Part shown: positions 1-7,636 of the stretch, piece after piece
How the letters are laid out: every line of letters begins with the position of its first letter
Numbering within the stretch: position 1 is the stretch's first letter
Made by a program: the position numbers and the translations under genes
The notes under the pieces: model-generated
Databases searched by the model: none
Seen by the model: only the letters and a program-made list of their open reading frames with translations
Told to the model about the DNA's origin: nothing
Assembly: GCF_001425825.1 (NCBI RefSeq)
Contig: NZ_LMDM01000049.1
Location: 124,001 to 188,000, forward strand
From: Rhizobacter sp. Root1238
Lineage (GTDB): Bacteria > Pseudomonadota > Gammaproteobacteria > Burkholderiales > Burkholderiaceae_C
Direction: 5' to 3'
Length of the DNA: 64,000 bases

Positions 1-1
1 C

Positions 2-811
2 CTGAAGGCCGGCAACGACTACGACCTGGTCAACACCGAGCACGACGAGCGCTACCGCGACTACTGGCAGACCTACCACCGCATGATGGCGCGCAAGGGC
101 GTGACCGCGCAGCTCGCGAAGATCGAGATGCGCCGCCGCCTGACGCTGATCGGCGCGATGCTGCTGCACAAGGGCGAAGTCGACGGCATGCTGTGCGGCA
201 CCTGGGGCAACACCGCGATGCACCTGCAGTACATCGACCAGGTGATCGGCCTGCGCAAGGGCACCAAGACCTATGCCTGCATGAACGGGCTGATCCTGCC
301 GAACCGGCAGGTGATGCTGGTCGACACGCACGTCAACTACGACCCGACCGCGGCCCAGCTGGCCGAGATCACCGTGATGGCGGCCGAGGAGATGAAGCGC
401 TTCGGCCTGCGCCCGAAGGCGGCGCTGCTGTCGCACAGCAACTTCGGCTCGAGCAACCAGCCGTCGGCGATCAAGATGCGCGAGGCGCTCGCGCTGCTGC
501 ACGAGCAGGCGCCGTGGCTGGAGGTCGACGGCGAGATGCACGGCGACGCCGCGCTCGATCCCGGCTACCGCGCCGAGCTGATGCCGACGAGCACGCTGTC
601 CGGTGAGGCCAACTTGCTGGTGCTGCCGAACATCGACGCCGCCAACATCAGCTACAACCTGCTGAAGACGGCCGCCGGCGGCGGCATCGCGATCGGTCCG
701 GTGCTGCTGGGCGCGGCCAAGCCGGTGCACATCCTGACGCCGTCGGCCACCGTGCGCCGCATCGTCAACATGACCGCGCTGACGGTCGCCGACGCGAACG
801 CGGCCCGCTGA
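2..811 (+). CDS. maeB: NADP-dependent malic enzyme, C-terminal phosphotransacetylase-like part (5' truncated by window)
   Basis: The reading frame enters from the left edge, so only the last 269 residues are seen. They match the phosphate acetyltransferase-like tail found on the long (about 760-residue) MaeB malic enzymes of proteobacteria. Typical stretches are MLCGTWGNTAMHL, the SNFGSSNQPSA motif and the closing NIDAANISYNLLK segment. The catalytic malic enzyme half (oxidative decarboxylation of malate to pyruvate with NADP) would lie upstream of base 1. In known MaeB proteins this tail is regulatory, responding to acetyl-CoA, and does not act as a transacetylase. It stands alone at the 3' side, with 284 bp before the next gene. 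A stand-alone Pta is less likely because this sub-type of tail is characteristic of MaeB. Confidence 0.85.
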   Translation: MKAGNDYDLVNTEHDERYRDYWQTYHRMMARKGVTAQLAKIEMRRRLTLIGAMLLHKGEVDGMLCGTWGNTAMHLQYIDQVIGLRKGTKTYACMNGLILPNRQVMLVDTHVNYDPTAAQLAEITVMAAEEMKRFGLRPKAALLSHSNFGSSNQPSAIKMREALALLHEQAPWLEVDGEMHGDAALDPGYRAELMPTSTLSGEANLLVLPNIDAANISYNLLKTAAGGGIAIGPVLLGAAKPVHILTPSATVRRIVNMTALTVADANAAR

Positions 812-844
812 GCGGCGCGATCTGACAAAAACGGGCGCCGGCCG

Positions 845-902
845 CGCACCAAGCACAGCTTGGTGCGTGTGCCAAAAATGCCCGGGGGTCCTGCACGGGC
901 AT
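845..902. other. two consecutive stem-loops after maeB
   Basis: CGCACCAAGC (845-854) pairs perfectly with GCTTGGTGCG (858-867) around an ACA loop. ATGCCCG (878-884) pairs with CGGGCAT (896-902). Neither is followed by a clear T-run on the plus strand, so this may be an mRNA 3'-end structure or a weak terminator. The rest of 812-1095 shows no convincing gene. Confidence 0.5.
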
Positions 903-1095
903 GTGACGCCCTTGTCATCGATCCGCCAGCGCTGGTTGAGGCCACAAAGTCCGTCCGGATGTGCCGACTCATATGGCCCTGGACGAATGCGAGCATTCAC
1001 TGATTTTCAGCTCACCCTGCCCCAAATTGAGGCAGCGGCTTGAGCTTTGCGGGTTGATTCGGTACCATCCTGGTTTCCGAATTCAGGGATAACCC

Positions 1096-1530
1096 GTGTC
1101 TCTCTCCGGTATGCTGGCCGGTTTTGCAAGTCAGTTCGATGGCCGGGCCCGCTGGGGCCGCGCGGCGATCGTGGTGGCGGTCATGGCGGCCAGCGTGGTG
1201 TCAGTGCCTGCAAAAGAAGCACCGCCGGCCGCCGACGAGTTGGCCACGGTGTCCCTGGCGGCGCTGCCGGCCGAAGCCCAGGCGACAGAGCGGCTGATTC
1301 GAACCGGGGGCCCGTTTCCGTATCCGAAGGATGGCAGTGTGTTCGGCAACCGCGAGCGCCAGCTACCGGCACAGCGCCGCGGCTACTACCGCGAGTACAC
1401 CGTGCCGACCCCGGGGGCCAGGAACCGCGCTGCCAAGCGCATCGTCTGCGGTGGCTATCAGGTCACGACACCGCAGGCGTGTTACTACACCGACGACCAC
1501 TACGCGAGTTTTCGCCGCATCGTGAAGTGA
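1096..1530 (+). CDS. secreted barnase-like guanyl-specific ribonuclease (N1/T1 family)
   Basis: The predicted protein has 144 residues. An N-terminal hydrophobic stretch (about residues 20-38) looks like a signal or export sequence. The C-terminal 60 residues carry the microbial ribonuclease fold. The YREYTV segment supplies the catalytic Glu, the KRIVCGG segment the Arg, and the YYTDDHYASF segment the catalytic His. Two cysteines in this half could form a disulfide. Enzymes of this family cleave single-stranded RNA after guanine. The GTG start at 1096 has AGGGAT upstream, and an in-frame ATG at 1111 is an alternative. The next gene, 43 bp downstream, encodes a barstar-type inhibitor, which strongly supports the assignment. 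It could serve in RNA scavenging or competition; the sequence does not say which. Confidence 0.85.
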   Translation: MSLSGMLAGFASQFDGRARWGRAAIVVAVMAASVVSVPAKEAPPAADELATVSLAALPAEAQATERLIRTGGPFPYPKDGSVFGNRERQLPAQRRGYYREYTVPTPGARNRAAKRIVCGGYQVTTPQACYYTDDHYASFRRIVK

Positions 1531-1573
1531 AGGTCAGCTGATGGATTCTTTTGAACCAAGGAGGAACGAGACC

Positions 1574-1969
1574 ATGCTCTTGCAGACCGTCCGTCCAAAC
1601 ATCGTCCAGTCGATACGCGCCTACCGCGTCGAGGATTTGCAGGAAGCCGCGCAAGGCGTGGGCCAGCACTTCCTCTATGCGAACCTGACCAACGCCCAGT
1701 CCAAGCAGGACGTGCTGGACAGCATTGCCGAGTCCTTCCTGTTCCCGTCGCATTTCGGCAAGAACCTCGACGCGCTGTACGACTGCATGACCGACCTGGT
1801 GCACAAGTCGGGCACGCAGCCCGGCTTCGTCGTGGTGCTGGAGCAGCTGCCCGACAACCCGCGTTTCGACCGCGAGGCCCGCGAGCAGCTGCTCGACGTC
1901 TTCCGCGATGCCGCCGATTTCTGGGCGGAGCGAAAGATACCGTTCAGGTGCTTCTATTCTTTTCAGTAG
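1574..1969 (+). CDS. barstar-family ribonuclease inhibitor
   Basis: The 131-residue protein is of the barstar (PF01337) type. The middle shows the typical pattern of a strand, then a helix with SKQDVLDSIAESF, then FPSHFGKNLDALYDCMTDL, the region that plugs the RNase active site in barstar. Lengths of 90-140 residues are normal for the family. The start is chosen at 1574 because AAGGAGG (1558-1564) sits 9 bp before this ATG; an upstream in-frame ATG at 1541 has no comparable site. It follows the RNase gene on the same strand, so enzyme and cytoplasmic inhibitor are probably co-expressed and protect the producer from unexported RNase. A perfect 11-bp inverted repeat begins at the last base of its stop codon. 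Confidence 0.88.
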   Translation: MLLQTVRPNIVQSIRAYRVEDLQEAAQGVGQHFLYANLTNAQSKQDVLDSIAESFLFPSHFGKNLDALYDCMTDLVHKSGTQPGFVVVLEQLPDNPRFDREAREQLLDVFRDAADFWAERKIPFRCFYSFQ

Positions 1970-2003
1970 CCCGCTCCCAGGAACAAGGGTCATGGGAGCG
2001 GGC
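1969..2003. other. 11-bp perfect stem-loop at the barstar stop codon
   Basis: GCCCGCTCCCA (1969-1979) and TGGGAGCGGGC (1993-2003) form a perfect 11-bp stem with a 13-nt loop. No U-tract follows on either strand, so it may be an mRNA-stabilising 3' structure or a protein-binding palindrome. Confidence 0.55.
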
Positions 2004-2271
2004 GACGGAAACGGCCCAGATTGCAGAGAACAAGCCCGCCAAGCCGGCGGCGAAGAGCGCGGCCAACGCGAACTTCGGAATGAACATGCCGATGATGAGC
2101 AGCGCGTTCGACACCTCGATGTGGTTGAACGCTGCCTGAGCTGATCGATCGAGCTCGTGGCACCAGCCCGCTTCGGCGGGCTTTTTCTTGCGCGTTCATC
2201 GTCAACATTGAGCTTGCCTTCGGCATCGGGGACGACACAATGCGCCGCACACAACAAGAGGGAGGACAACG
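1970..2271. other. 302-bp interval with no secure gene; possible gene remnant or small membrane protein
   Basis: Two readings compete. On the plus strand a frame ending at 2139 reads KPAKPAAKSAANANFGMNM and on to its stop, with good codon use only in its last 45 codons, as if it were the 3' remnant of a gene; a rho-independent terminator follows 25 bp later. On the minus strand a GTG-started frame (2117 down to 1944, 57 codons) encodes a very hydrophobic segment (ALLIIGMFIPKFALAALFAA) but has no good ribosome site and overlaps the barstar end. Neither is certain. Confidence 0.35.
2164..2187 (+). terminator. rho-independent terminator
   Basis: AGCCCGC-TTC-GGCGGGCT forms a stable hairpin followed by TTTTTC on the plus strand. 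It would end transcripts of the RNase/barstar pair before the outer-membrane protein gene. Confidence 0.8.
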
Positions 2272-2865
2272 ATGGCATTCGGTCGTGGTGCGCGAGCGTG
2301 GCTCGCGACGGCATTGACGCTCGGCATTGCCGCTGCAGCAGGCGCACAAGAGAATGACGCGGCAATCGGGCCGCTGCCGGTGGCCGTGTCGGCCTCCGGC
2401 TGGTACGTGTCCGGCGGCGTCGGTGTGAGCCGATACCGTGTGTCGAACGGACAGGACGGCCACGAGACCCTGATCGGGCACGGCGGCAAGCTGATGGTGG
2501 GCTACCAGTTCCGCCGCTCGCTGCGGCTGGAGGCGGGCGCCGTGTCGCTCGGCTCCGACTGGCGAACCGGCCCGGCCATCGCGCTGGTCGGCGCGATCCA
2601 CCTCGGCGACCACGTCGCGCTGCTCGGACGCATCGGGGCCTACTACCGGCGCACGGCCCGCAGCGAGTCGTTCTTCGGTTTCGACACCCGCGAGCAGGAC
2701 GAGAAGGGCACCGAACCCACGCTGGGGATCGGTGTCGAGTGGTACCTGCAGCCGCGGCTGTCGGCGTTGCTGGAGGTCGAATCGTATGAATCGCAGCTGA
2801 AATACATCTTCGATGAAACGCGCGGCGCCAACATGACGACGCTGTCGCTTCGCTACCGCTTCTGA
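2272..2865 (+). CDS. outer-membrane beta-barrel protein, unassigned family
   Basis: The 197-residue protein has an N-terminal signal peptide (residues 1-25, ending ...AAAAGAQ) and then alternating amphipathic strands (GWYVSGGVGVSRY, GKLMVGYQF, LRLEAGAVSL, ALVGAIHLG, PTLGIGVEWYLQP). It ends in LRYRF, a terminal aromatic typical of Bam-assembled barrels. The size fits an 8-stranded OmpA/OmpW-like barrel. AGGGAGG lies just before the ATG. It is monocistronic and converges tail to tail with rsmA, with 1 bp between the stop codons. The substrate or role cannot be read from the sequence. Confidence 0.7.
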   Translation: MAFGRGARAWLATALTLGIAAAAGAQENDAAIGPLPVAVSASGWYVSGGVGVSRYRVSNGQDGHETLIGHGGKLMVGYQFRRSLRLEAGAVSLGSDWRTGPAIALVGAIHLGDHVALLGRIGAYYRRTARSESFFGFDTREQDEKGTEPTLGIGVEWYLQPRLSALLEVESYESQLKYIFDETRGANMTTLSLRYRF

Positions 2866-2866
2866 T

Positions 2867-3631
2867 CTAGCGCGGCCCGACCGCCCGGACCAGCGCCAGG
2901 TAGTCCGCGACTGGCACCTCCTCGGCGCGGCGCTGCACGTCGAAGCTTCCGCCGAAGCCGCGTTCGTCGAGCCAGCGGCCCAGCGTGTGCCGCAGCAGCT
3001 TGCGGCGCTGCGAGAACGCCACCGTCACCAGTTCGCCGAGCAGCGCCTGCGGCACGCTGGCGGCGTCGGGCAGCGGCTGCATGCGCACCACCGCTGAATC
3101 GACCCGGGGCGGCGGGTCGAACGATTCGGGCGGCACGTCGAGCACCGACTCGATGTCGTAGCGCCACTGCAGCATCACGGTCAGCCGGCCGTAGTCCTTG
3201 TTGCCGGGCGATGCCGCCATGCGGTCGACGACCTCCTTCTGCAGCATGAAATGCTGGTCCTGCACCTGGTCGACGGCATCGAGCAGGTGGAACAGGATGG
3301 GCGTCGAGATGTTGTACGGCAGGTTGCCGACGACCCGCAGCTTCTGGCCGGCCTGGGCGGCCAGTGCGGCGAAATCGACCTTCAGCACATCGGACTCGAC
3401 GACGTTCAGCTCGGCGCGCTTGCGCAGCCGCGCCGCCAGGTCGCGGTCGAGCTCGATCACCGTCAGGCGCTCGCTGCGCGCGACCAGTGGATCGGTCATC
3501 GCGCCGAGGCCCGGCCCGATCTCGACCAGCGCCTGGCCCGGCCGCGGATCGATCGCGTCGACGATGGCGCCGATCACCGCGCCATCGGACAGGAAATGCT
3601 GCCCGAAGCGCTTGCGGGGGATGTGTTTCAT
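2867..3631 (-). CDS. rsmA: 16S rRNA (adenine1518/1519-N6)-dimethyltransferase
   Basis: RsmA (KsgA) dimethylates two adjacent adenines in the 3' hairpin of 16S rRNA during 30S subunit maturation. The 254-residue protein begins with the family signature [10 protein letters not shown], followed by the SAM-binding [14 protein letters not shown] motif (about residues 36-50), the acidic VIELDRDL loop and the NLPYNIS catalytic motif IV. A C-terminal helical region includes [13 protein letters not shown]. The length is normal for the family. It lies 93 bp downstream of surA, as in the conserved lptD-surA-(pdxA)-rsmA order; pdxA is absent here. Confidence 0.95.
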   Translation of the reverse strand: MKHIPRKRFGQHFLSDGAVIGAIVDAIDPRPGQALVEIGPGLGAMTDPLVARSERLTVIELDRDLAARLRKRAELNVVESDVLKVDFAALAAQAGQKLRVVGNLPYNISTPILFHLLDAVDQVQDQHFMLQKEVVDRMAASPGNKDYGRLTVMLQWRYDIESVLDVPPESFDPPPRVDSAVVRMQPLPDAASVPQALLGELVTVAFSQRRKLLRHTLGRWLDERGFGGSFDVQRRAEEVPVADYLALVRAVGPR

Positions 3632-3640
3632 GGAACCCCT

Positions 3641-3720
3641 CGATGAACGAGTACGTTCATCGATCCCCCGAGGGGATGCCGGCCGGCTTGGGAGCGGCCC
3701 GGCGCTCGGCCGGGGGCGCT
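3641..3720. repeat. palindromic intergenic repeat between surA and rsmA
   Basis: A perfect hairpin CGATGAACG-AGTA-CGTTCATCG (3641-3662) is followed directly by ATCCCC-CGA-GGGGAT (3663-3677) and a long G+C-rich tract (to about 3720). The part CCCCGAGGGG...GCCGGC resembles, in opposite orientation, the repeat inside the urtC 3' end (about 52400-52475). It looks like a REP-type element shared through the genome. Confidence 0.5.
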
Positions 3721-3724
3721 ACCT

Positions 3725-5119
3725 TCACTGCGGTGCCTCGCGCATCTCGATGTAGGCCCGCGCGCGCAGGTCGCGCGCCCATTCGGTGTAGGCCTCCTCG
3801 AACTTCTGCTCGCGCAGGATGTTGCGGGCCTGCTCGCGCTGCTGGCGCAGGTCGAGCGAGGTCTTGCGCCGCTCGATCACCTGGATCAGGTGCACGCCGA
3901 AGCGCGAGACCACCGGCTCCGACAGCCCGTTGATCGGCAGCGCATTCATCGCCTCCTCGAACTCCGGCACGAAGCCGCCCGGCGACACCCAGCCGAGGTC
4001 GCCGCCCTGCGCCGCGCTGCCGTCTTCGGAGTTGTCGCGCGCCAGCTGGTCGAAATTGCGCGAGCCGCTCTGGATCTGCCGCTTCATCTCCTGCAGGCGC
4101 CGCACCGCGGCCTCCTGCGACAGCTGCGCCGACGGGCGCAGCAGGATGTGGCGGGCCCGCGTCTGCGTGACCGAGAAGGCGGCGCCTTCACGCTTGTCGA
4201 TCAGCTTCATCACGTGGAAGCCCGCACCGGAGCGCAGCAGCGTCGGTGCGATCTCGCCCGGCTTCAGGCCGCGCACCGCCTCGACGAAGATGTCGGGCAG
4301 CCGGTCGGCCGGGCGCATGCCGATCTCGCCGCCGCGCGCCTTGTTGCCGTCTTCCGAAACTTCTTTCGCGACCACGTCGAACGGGGCGCTGCTGCGAACC
4401 CGGTTCAGCGCCGCCTCGGCCTTGGTGCGGCGCTCGGCGATCAGGCTTTCGCTCGCGTTCTCGGGCACCGTGACCAGGATCTGCGCGATGTTGTATTCGG
4501 TCGCGCTACCGGCCGCGGCGCGCTGCTTGTCGAGCACCGCGTCGATCTCGGCGTCGGTGATCTTGATGCGGCCCTGCACCTCGCGTTCGCGCACCCGCTC
4601 GACCTGCAACTGGTCGCGCACGTTGTTGCGGAAGCGCACGTAGTCGATGCCTTCCTTCTTGAGCCGCTCGCGCAGCTGGGCCGGCGTCAGCTGGTTCTGC
4701 GCCGCGACGTTGGCCACCGCGCGTTCGAGTTCGACGTCGTCGACGCGCTGGCCCACGTCGCGGGCGTTGGTGATCTGCACGCGCTCGTCGATCAGCGCCT
4801 CGACCACCTGGTGGCGCAGTTCGTCGTCCGGCGGCAGCTTGGCCTGGCTGCGCTGGGCCTCCTCGCGCAGGCGGTCGATGCGTTGCTGCACCTCGCCGGC
4901 GGTGACGAGCTCCTGGTTGACGATCGCGACGATGTAGTCGGCGGTCAGCGTGCGCGAGCGCGACGACGGCGAGGGTGCGGGTGCGGGTGCGGGTGCGGGT
5001 GCGGGTGCAGAGGCGGCCGCAGCGGGCGCGGCGGTCTGGGCCTGCACGGCCGGCGTCGCGACGGTCGCGGACAGCAGCGACATCAGCGCGCGGGAAGCAA
5101 GGCGTTGGAATGCAATCAT
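3725..5119 (-). CDS. surA: periplasmic chaperone and peptidyl-prolyl isomerase SurA
   Basis: SurA escorts unfolded outer-membrane proteins across the periplasm to the Bam complex. The 464-residue protein has a signal peptide (residues 1-28, ending VQAQ), an Ala-Pro-rich linker, the N-terminal SurA chaperone domain (YIVAIVNQELVTAGEVQQRI onward) and two parvulin domains. The first parvulin domain starts near YNIAQILVTVP and the second near RARHILLRPS; both contain the GGEIGM/GGDLGW type motif. The ATG overlaps the lptD stop codon (ATGA), so the two are translationally coupled. The linker is encoded by a hexanucleotide tandem repeat that could vary in copy number without breaking the frame. Confidence 0.93.
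   Translation of the reverse strand: MIAFQRLASRALMSLLSATVATPAVQAQTAAPAAAASAPAPAPAPAPAPSPSSRSRTLTADYIVAIVNQELVTAGEVQQRIDRLREEAQRSQAKLPPDDELRHQVVEALIDERVQITNARDVGQRVDDVELERAVANVAAQNQLTPAQLRERLKKEGIDYVRFRNNVRDQLQVERVREREVQGRIKITDAEIDAVLDKQRAAAGSATEYNIAQILVTVPENASESLIAERRTKAEAALNRVRSSAPFDVVAKEVSEDGNKARGGEIGMRPADRLPDIFVEAVRGLKPGEIAPTLLRSGAGFHVMKLIDKREGAAFSVTQTRARHILLRPSAQLSQEAAVRRLQEMKRQIQSGSRNFDQLARDNSEDGSAAQGGDLGWVSPGGFVPEFEEAMNALPINGLSEPVVSRFGVHLIQVIERRKTSLDLRQQREQARNILREQKFEEAYTEWARDLRARAYIEMREAPQ
4974..5009. repeat. hexanucleotide tandem repeat (GGTGCG) inside surA
   Basis: Five perfect GGTGCG units and a sixth with one change (GGTGCA) run from 4974 to 5009. On the coding strand they encode Ala-Pro repeats just after the SurA signal peptide. 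The unit of 6 bp keeps the frame if copies are gained or lost. Confidence 0.85.
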
Positions 5120-7521
5120 GGTGTCGTGGGGCTCGCAGCGGGCGCGACAGAATCGTCGCGCAGCAGGCGGTAACCGGGGATATTGTCCTTCAAGACCTTC
5201 AGCGGGTTGGTCCCTAGGCGCGACAGGCCGATCAGCTCCAGCTCGAAGCCGAGCTGCGTGGTCGCTTCCTGCTGGCTGGTCGACAGCCGCTTGGCGATCA
5301 CGCGGCCGATCCAGCAGCCGGCGTCGTACTCGAAACCCACCACCGAATCGGTGAGCCGCCGCTCGGACACGTTGTAGCTCATGCGCCCGACGCTGTACCA
5401 CGCGCCGGTGCAGCGCCCGCCGCGGTCGCTGCTCTGGCCGGGGCGGCCGTACAGCGGCCATTGCCAACCCACCTCGAACTGCTCGCTCGGCAGCCCGGTG
5501 ACGCTGTCGTTGCGGTTGAAGCGGTAGTTGGTGTTGATCGTGCGGTACGGGCCCGGCGCATAGCGCACGCCGAGGATCGAACGCACCGTCTGGTGCTGCT
5601 CGGGGCTGTACTGCACGGCGGCGTCGAAGCGCCAGTGCTTCAGCAGGCCCGATGAGCCCGTCAGCAGCAGGTCGGACACGCTCTGCGAGATCGGCTGCTT
5701 GTCCGGCGTGATGCGCTGGTCCTCGAACAGGTAGCGCTGCGCCAGCCCCAGGCGCAGCAGCTCGGAGCCGTCGCCCGAGTCGAGCATGCGCGTGGTGACG
5801 CCGGCGGTCAGCTGGTGCGCATCCGACACCCGGTCGATGCCCGAGAAGCTGTTCTCGGTGTAGATCGAATCGAAGTTGAAGTCCTTCTCGGCCGAGTCGA
5901 AGTTCGGCAGCTCGTTCTGCTCGCGGTACGGCGTCTTCGTGTAGAACAGGCGCGGCTCCATGGTCTGGCGCGCCGGGCGGCCGAACAGCTGCGTGTCGCG
6001 CTCCAGCACCCACGCGCTGTCGAGGCTGAAGGTCGGGATCACGCGGTGGAAGCGGTCGCGTCCGTCGGCCATCGGGGCATCGAGCCGGTAGCTGGCGGCG
6101 TTCACCAGCACCTTCGGCGTCAGCGTCCAGCCCGGCGTGCCGAACGGCCAGGCGAGCGAGCCCAGCACGTGCAGCCGCGAGCCGACCGGCCGCGGGTTCG
6201 CCACCGTGTCGTCGGGCGCGATGCCGACCCGGTGGCCATTCGGGTTGACGAAGCGGTTCGCCTCGGCCTCCATGCCGAACTCGAGGCCGCCGATCAGCGG
6301 CTGCCAGGTGCGCACGCCGACCTGCGGCAGCCGGTCGTAGGGCGTCGCCAGCGGGCTGTCGGCGTCCTGCAGCACCTGCCAGCGCTCGACGCGCGCGTAG
6401 GTCGTCCACAGGCCGAAATCGCTGGCCACCCGCGCATCGCCGAGCAGCAGGCGCGGTGTCAGGCTGTTGATGCCGCGCGGCAGGTCTTTCCAGTAGTCGT
6501 CGTCGCTGACGCGCATGACGTTGGTGCTGTAGCGCGTGTTGCCGAGCAGCACGCCTTCCTGTTCCAGGTTGAACGCGCTGCGGGTGATGCCGGCCTGCCG
6601 GTCGTTGGGCAGCAGGTTCAGGTCGACGCGGCCTTCGTGGCCCGGCTCGAGGTAGCGGAACTCGGTGTCGAGCGCCGCGCCGCGCTTGGAGATGATGGCC
6701 GGCGTCAAGGTCGCATCGCGGTTCGGCGCGATGTTCCAGTAGTACGGCACGGCCACCTGCAAGCCGCTCTTGTTGTCGAGGTCGATGCTCGGCGGCAGCC
6801 AGCCGGACTTGCGGTCGTCGCTCAGCGGGAAGCTCAGTACCGGCGCCGCGAGGATCGGCACGCCGTAGAAGCGCAGTACCGCGCCCTGCGCGATGCCTTC
6901 GTTGTTCGCGAAGTCGAGCTTCACGCGGTCGGTCGACAGGATCCACGCCGGCGTGCTGCCGTCGGTGTCGTCGACGCGGCAGCTGGTGTAGGTGGCGCCG
7001 GTGGCGACCGTCAACTGGTCGCCGAGGAAGTCGAGCCGCTCGGCGCTGCCGCCGGCCTGGGTGCGCGAGAAGAAGTAGGTCGGCCGCAGGAAGAAGCCTT
7101 CGAAGCGTTCGACCTTCAGCTGCAGTTCGGGGCCGCTGTAGACGTTGCCGTCGCGGGTCACGCGCACCTTGCCGGTGGCATGGGCCAGGTCGCTTGCCTG
7201 CTCGTAGGTCATGCGGTCGGCGCTGATCTGCATCGGGCCGCGCTGGAACCGGGCGTTGCCCTCGGCGATGACGTCCTGGTCGGGGCGGGCGCGGACCTCG
7301 TCGGCTTCGAGCACCATCGTGTTGTCGGGCGCGGACGCGGCGGATGCGGCCGGGGCCGCCGCGACGGCCGACGCCGCGGAGGCTGCTGAAGCCGCCGAAG
7401 CCGGCGAGGCAGGCGGCAGCACCGCCTGCGCCCACCCGGTCGACAGCCAGCCCGCGGCCGAGGCCGCGAGGCTCAGGCGGATCGCGCAGACGCAGAGTCG
7501 AAGTGGGAACGGCGGCAGCAA
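5116..7521 (-). CDS. lptD: LPS-assembly outer-membrane protein LptD
   Basis: LptD with LptE inserts lipopolysaccharide into the outer leaflet of the outer membrane. The proposed start is the TTG at 7521, giving 801 residues. It places a signal peptide at residues 1-33 (ending STGWAQA), followed by an Ala/Ser-rich linker, the LptA/OstA-like periplasmic domain (ADEVRARPDQDVIAEGNARF...) and the large LptD barrel, ending in a conserved segment with ...ELIGLSRLG. Cysteines occur near the start of the barrel domain (YTSCRVDD) and near the C-terminus, as needed for the LptD disulfides. No ATG exists in the right place, so the start is the weak point; the frame remains open further upstream into amgK territory. 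It is coupled to surA by a stop/start overlap and divergent from amgK. Confidence 0.9.
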   Translation of the reverse strand: MLPPFPLRLCVCAIRLSLAASAAGWLSTGWAQAVLPPASPASAASAASAASAVAAAPAASAASAPDNTMVLEADEVRARPDQDVIAEGNARFQRGPMQISADRMTYEQASDLAHATGKVRVTRDGNVYSGPELQLKVERFEGFFLRPTYFFSRTQAGGSAERLDFLGDQLTVATGATYTSCRVDDTDGSTPAWILSTDRVKLDFANNEGIAQGAVLRFYGVPILAAPVLSFPLSDDRKSGWLPPSIDLDNKSGLQVAVPYYWNIAPNRDATLTPAIISKRGAALDTEFRYLEPGHEGRVDLNLLPNDRQAGITRSAFNLEQEGVLLGNTRYSTNVMRVSDDDYWKDLPRGINSLTPRLLLGDARVASDFGLWTTYARVERWQVLQDADSPLATPYDRLPQVGVRTWQPLIGGLEFGMEAEANRFVNPNGHRVGIAPDDTVANPRPVGSRLHVLGSLAWPFGTPGWTLTPKVLVNAASYRLDAPMADGRDRFHRVIPTFSLDSAWVLERDTQLFGRPARQTMEPRLFYTKTPYREQNELPNFDSAEKDFNFDSIYTENSFSGIDRVSDAHQLTAGVTTRMLDSGDGSELLRLGLAQRYLFEDQRITPDKQPISQSVSDLLLTGSSGLLKHWRFDAAVQYSPEQHQTVRSILGVRYAPGPYRTINTNYRFNRNDSVTGLPSEQFEVGWQWPLYGRPGQSSDRGGRCTGAWYSVGRMSYNVSERRLTDSVVGFEYDAGCWIGRVIAKRLSTSQQEATTQLGFELELIGLSRLGTNPLKVLKDNIPGYRLLRDDSVAPAASPTTP

Positions 7522-7636
7522 GGGAGCGAGGGCATCAAGGGCGGAGGGACGGCTCGGCGCCGCGGCACCGGCACGACGACAGGCGGCGCGCCCAGGGCGA
7601 TTTGTAGAATCGATTATCCACGAGCAGTATCCCCAC

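Noticed and set aside
2160..2357. Small plus-strand frame upstream of the outer-membrane protein
   Set aside because: It overlaps the terminator hairpin and the start of the barrel gene in another frame, with no ribosome-binding site.
5815..7389. A 524-codon plus-strand frame opposite lptD
   Set aside because: Composition is typical of antisense frames in high-G+C DNA, no motif is visible, and the lptD reading is convincing.
5120..7435. Extension of the surA frame upstream through lptD
   Set aside because: The frame happens to stay open, but translation there is low-complexity and shadows lptD; the signal peptide of SurA fixes its start at 5119.
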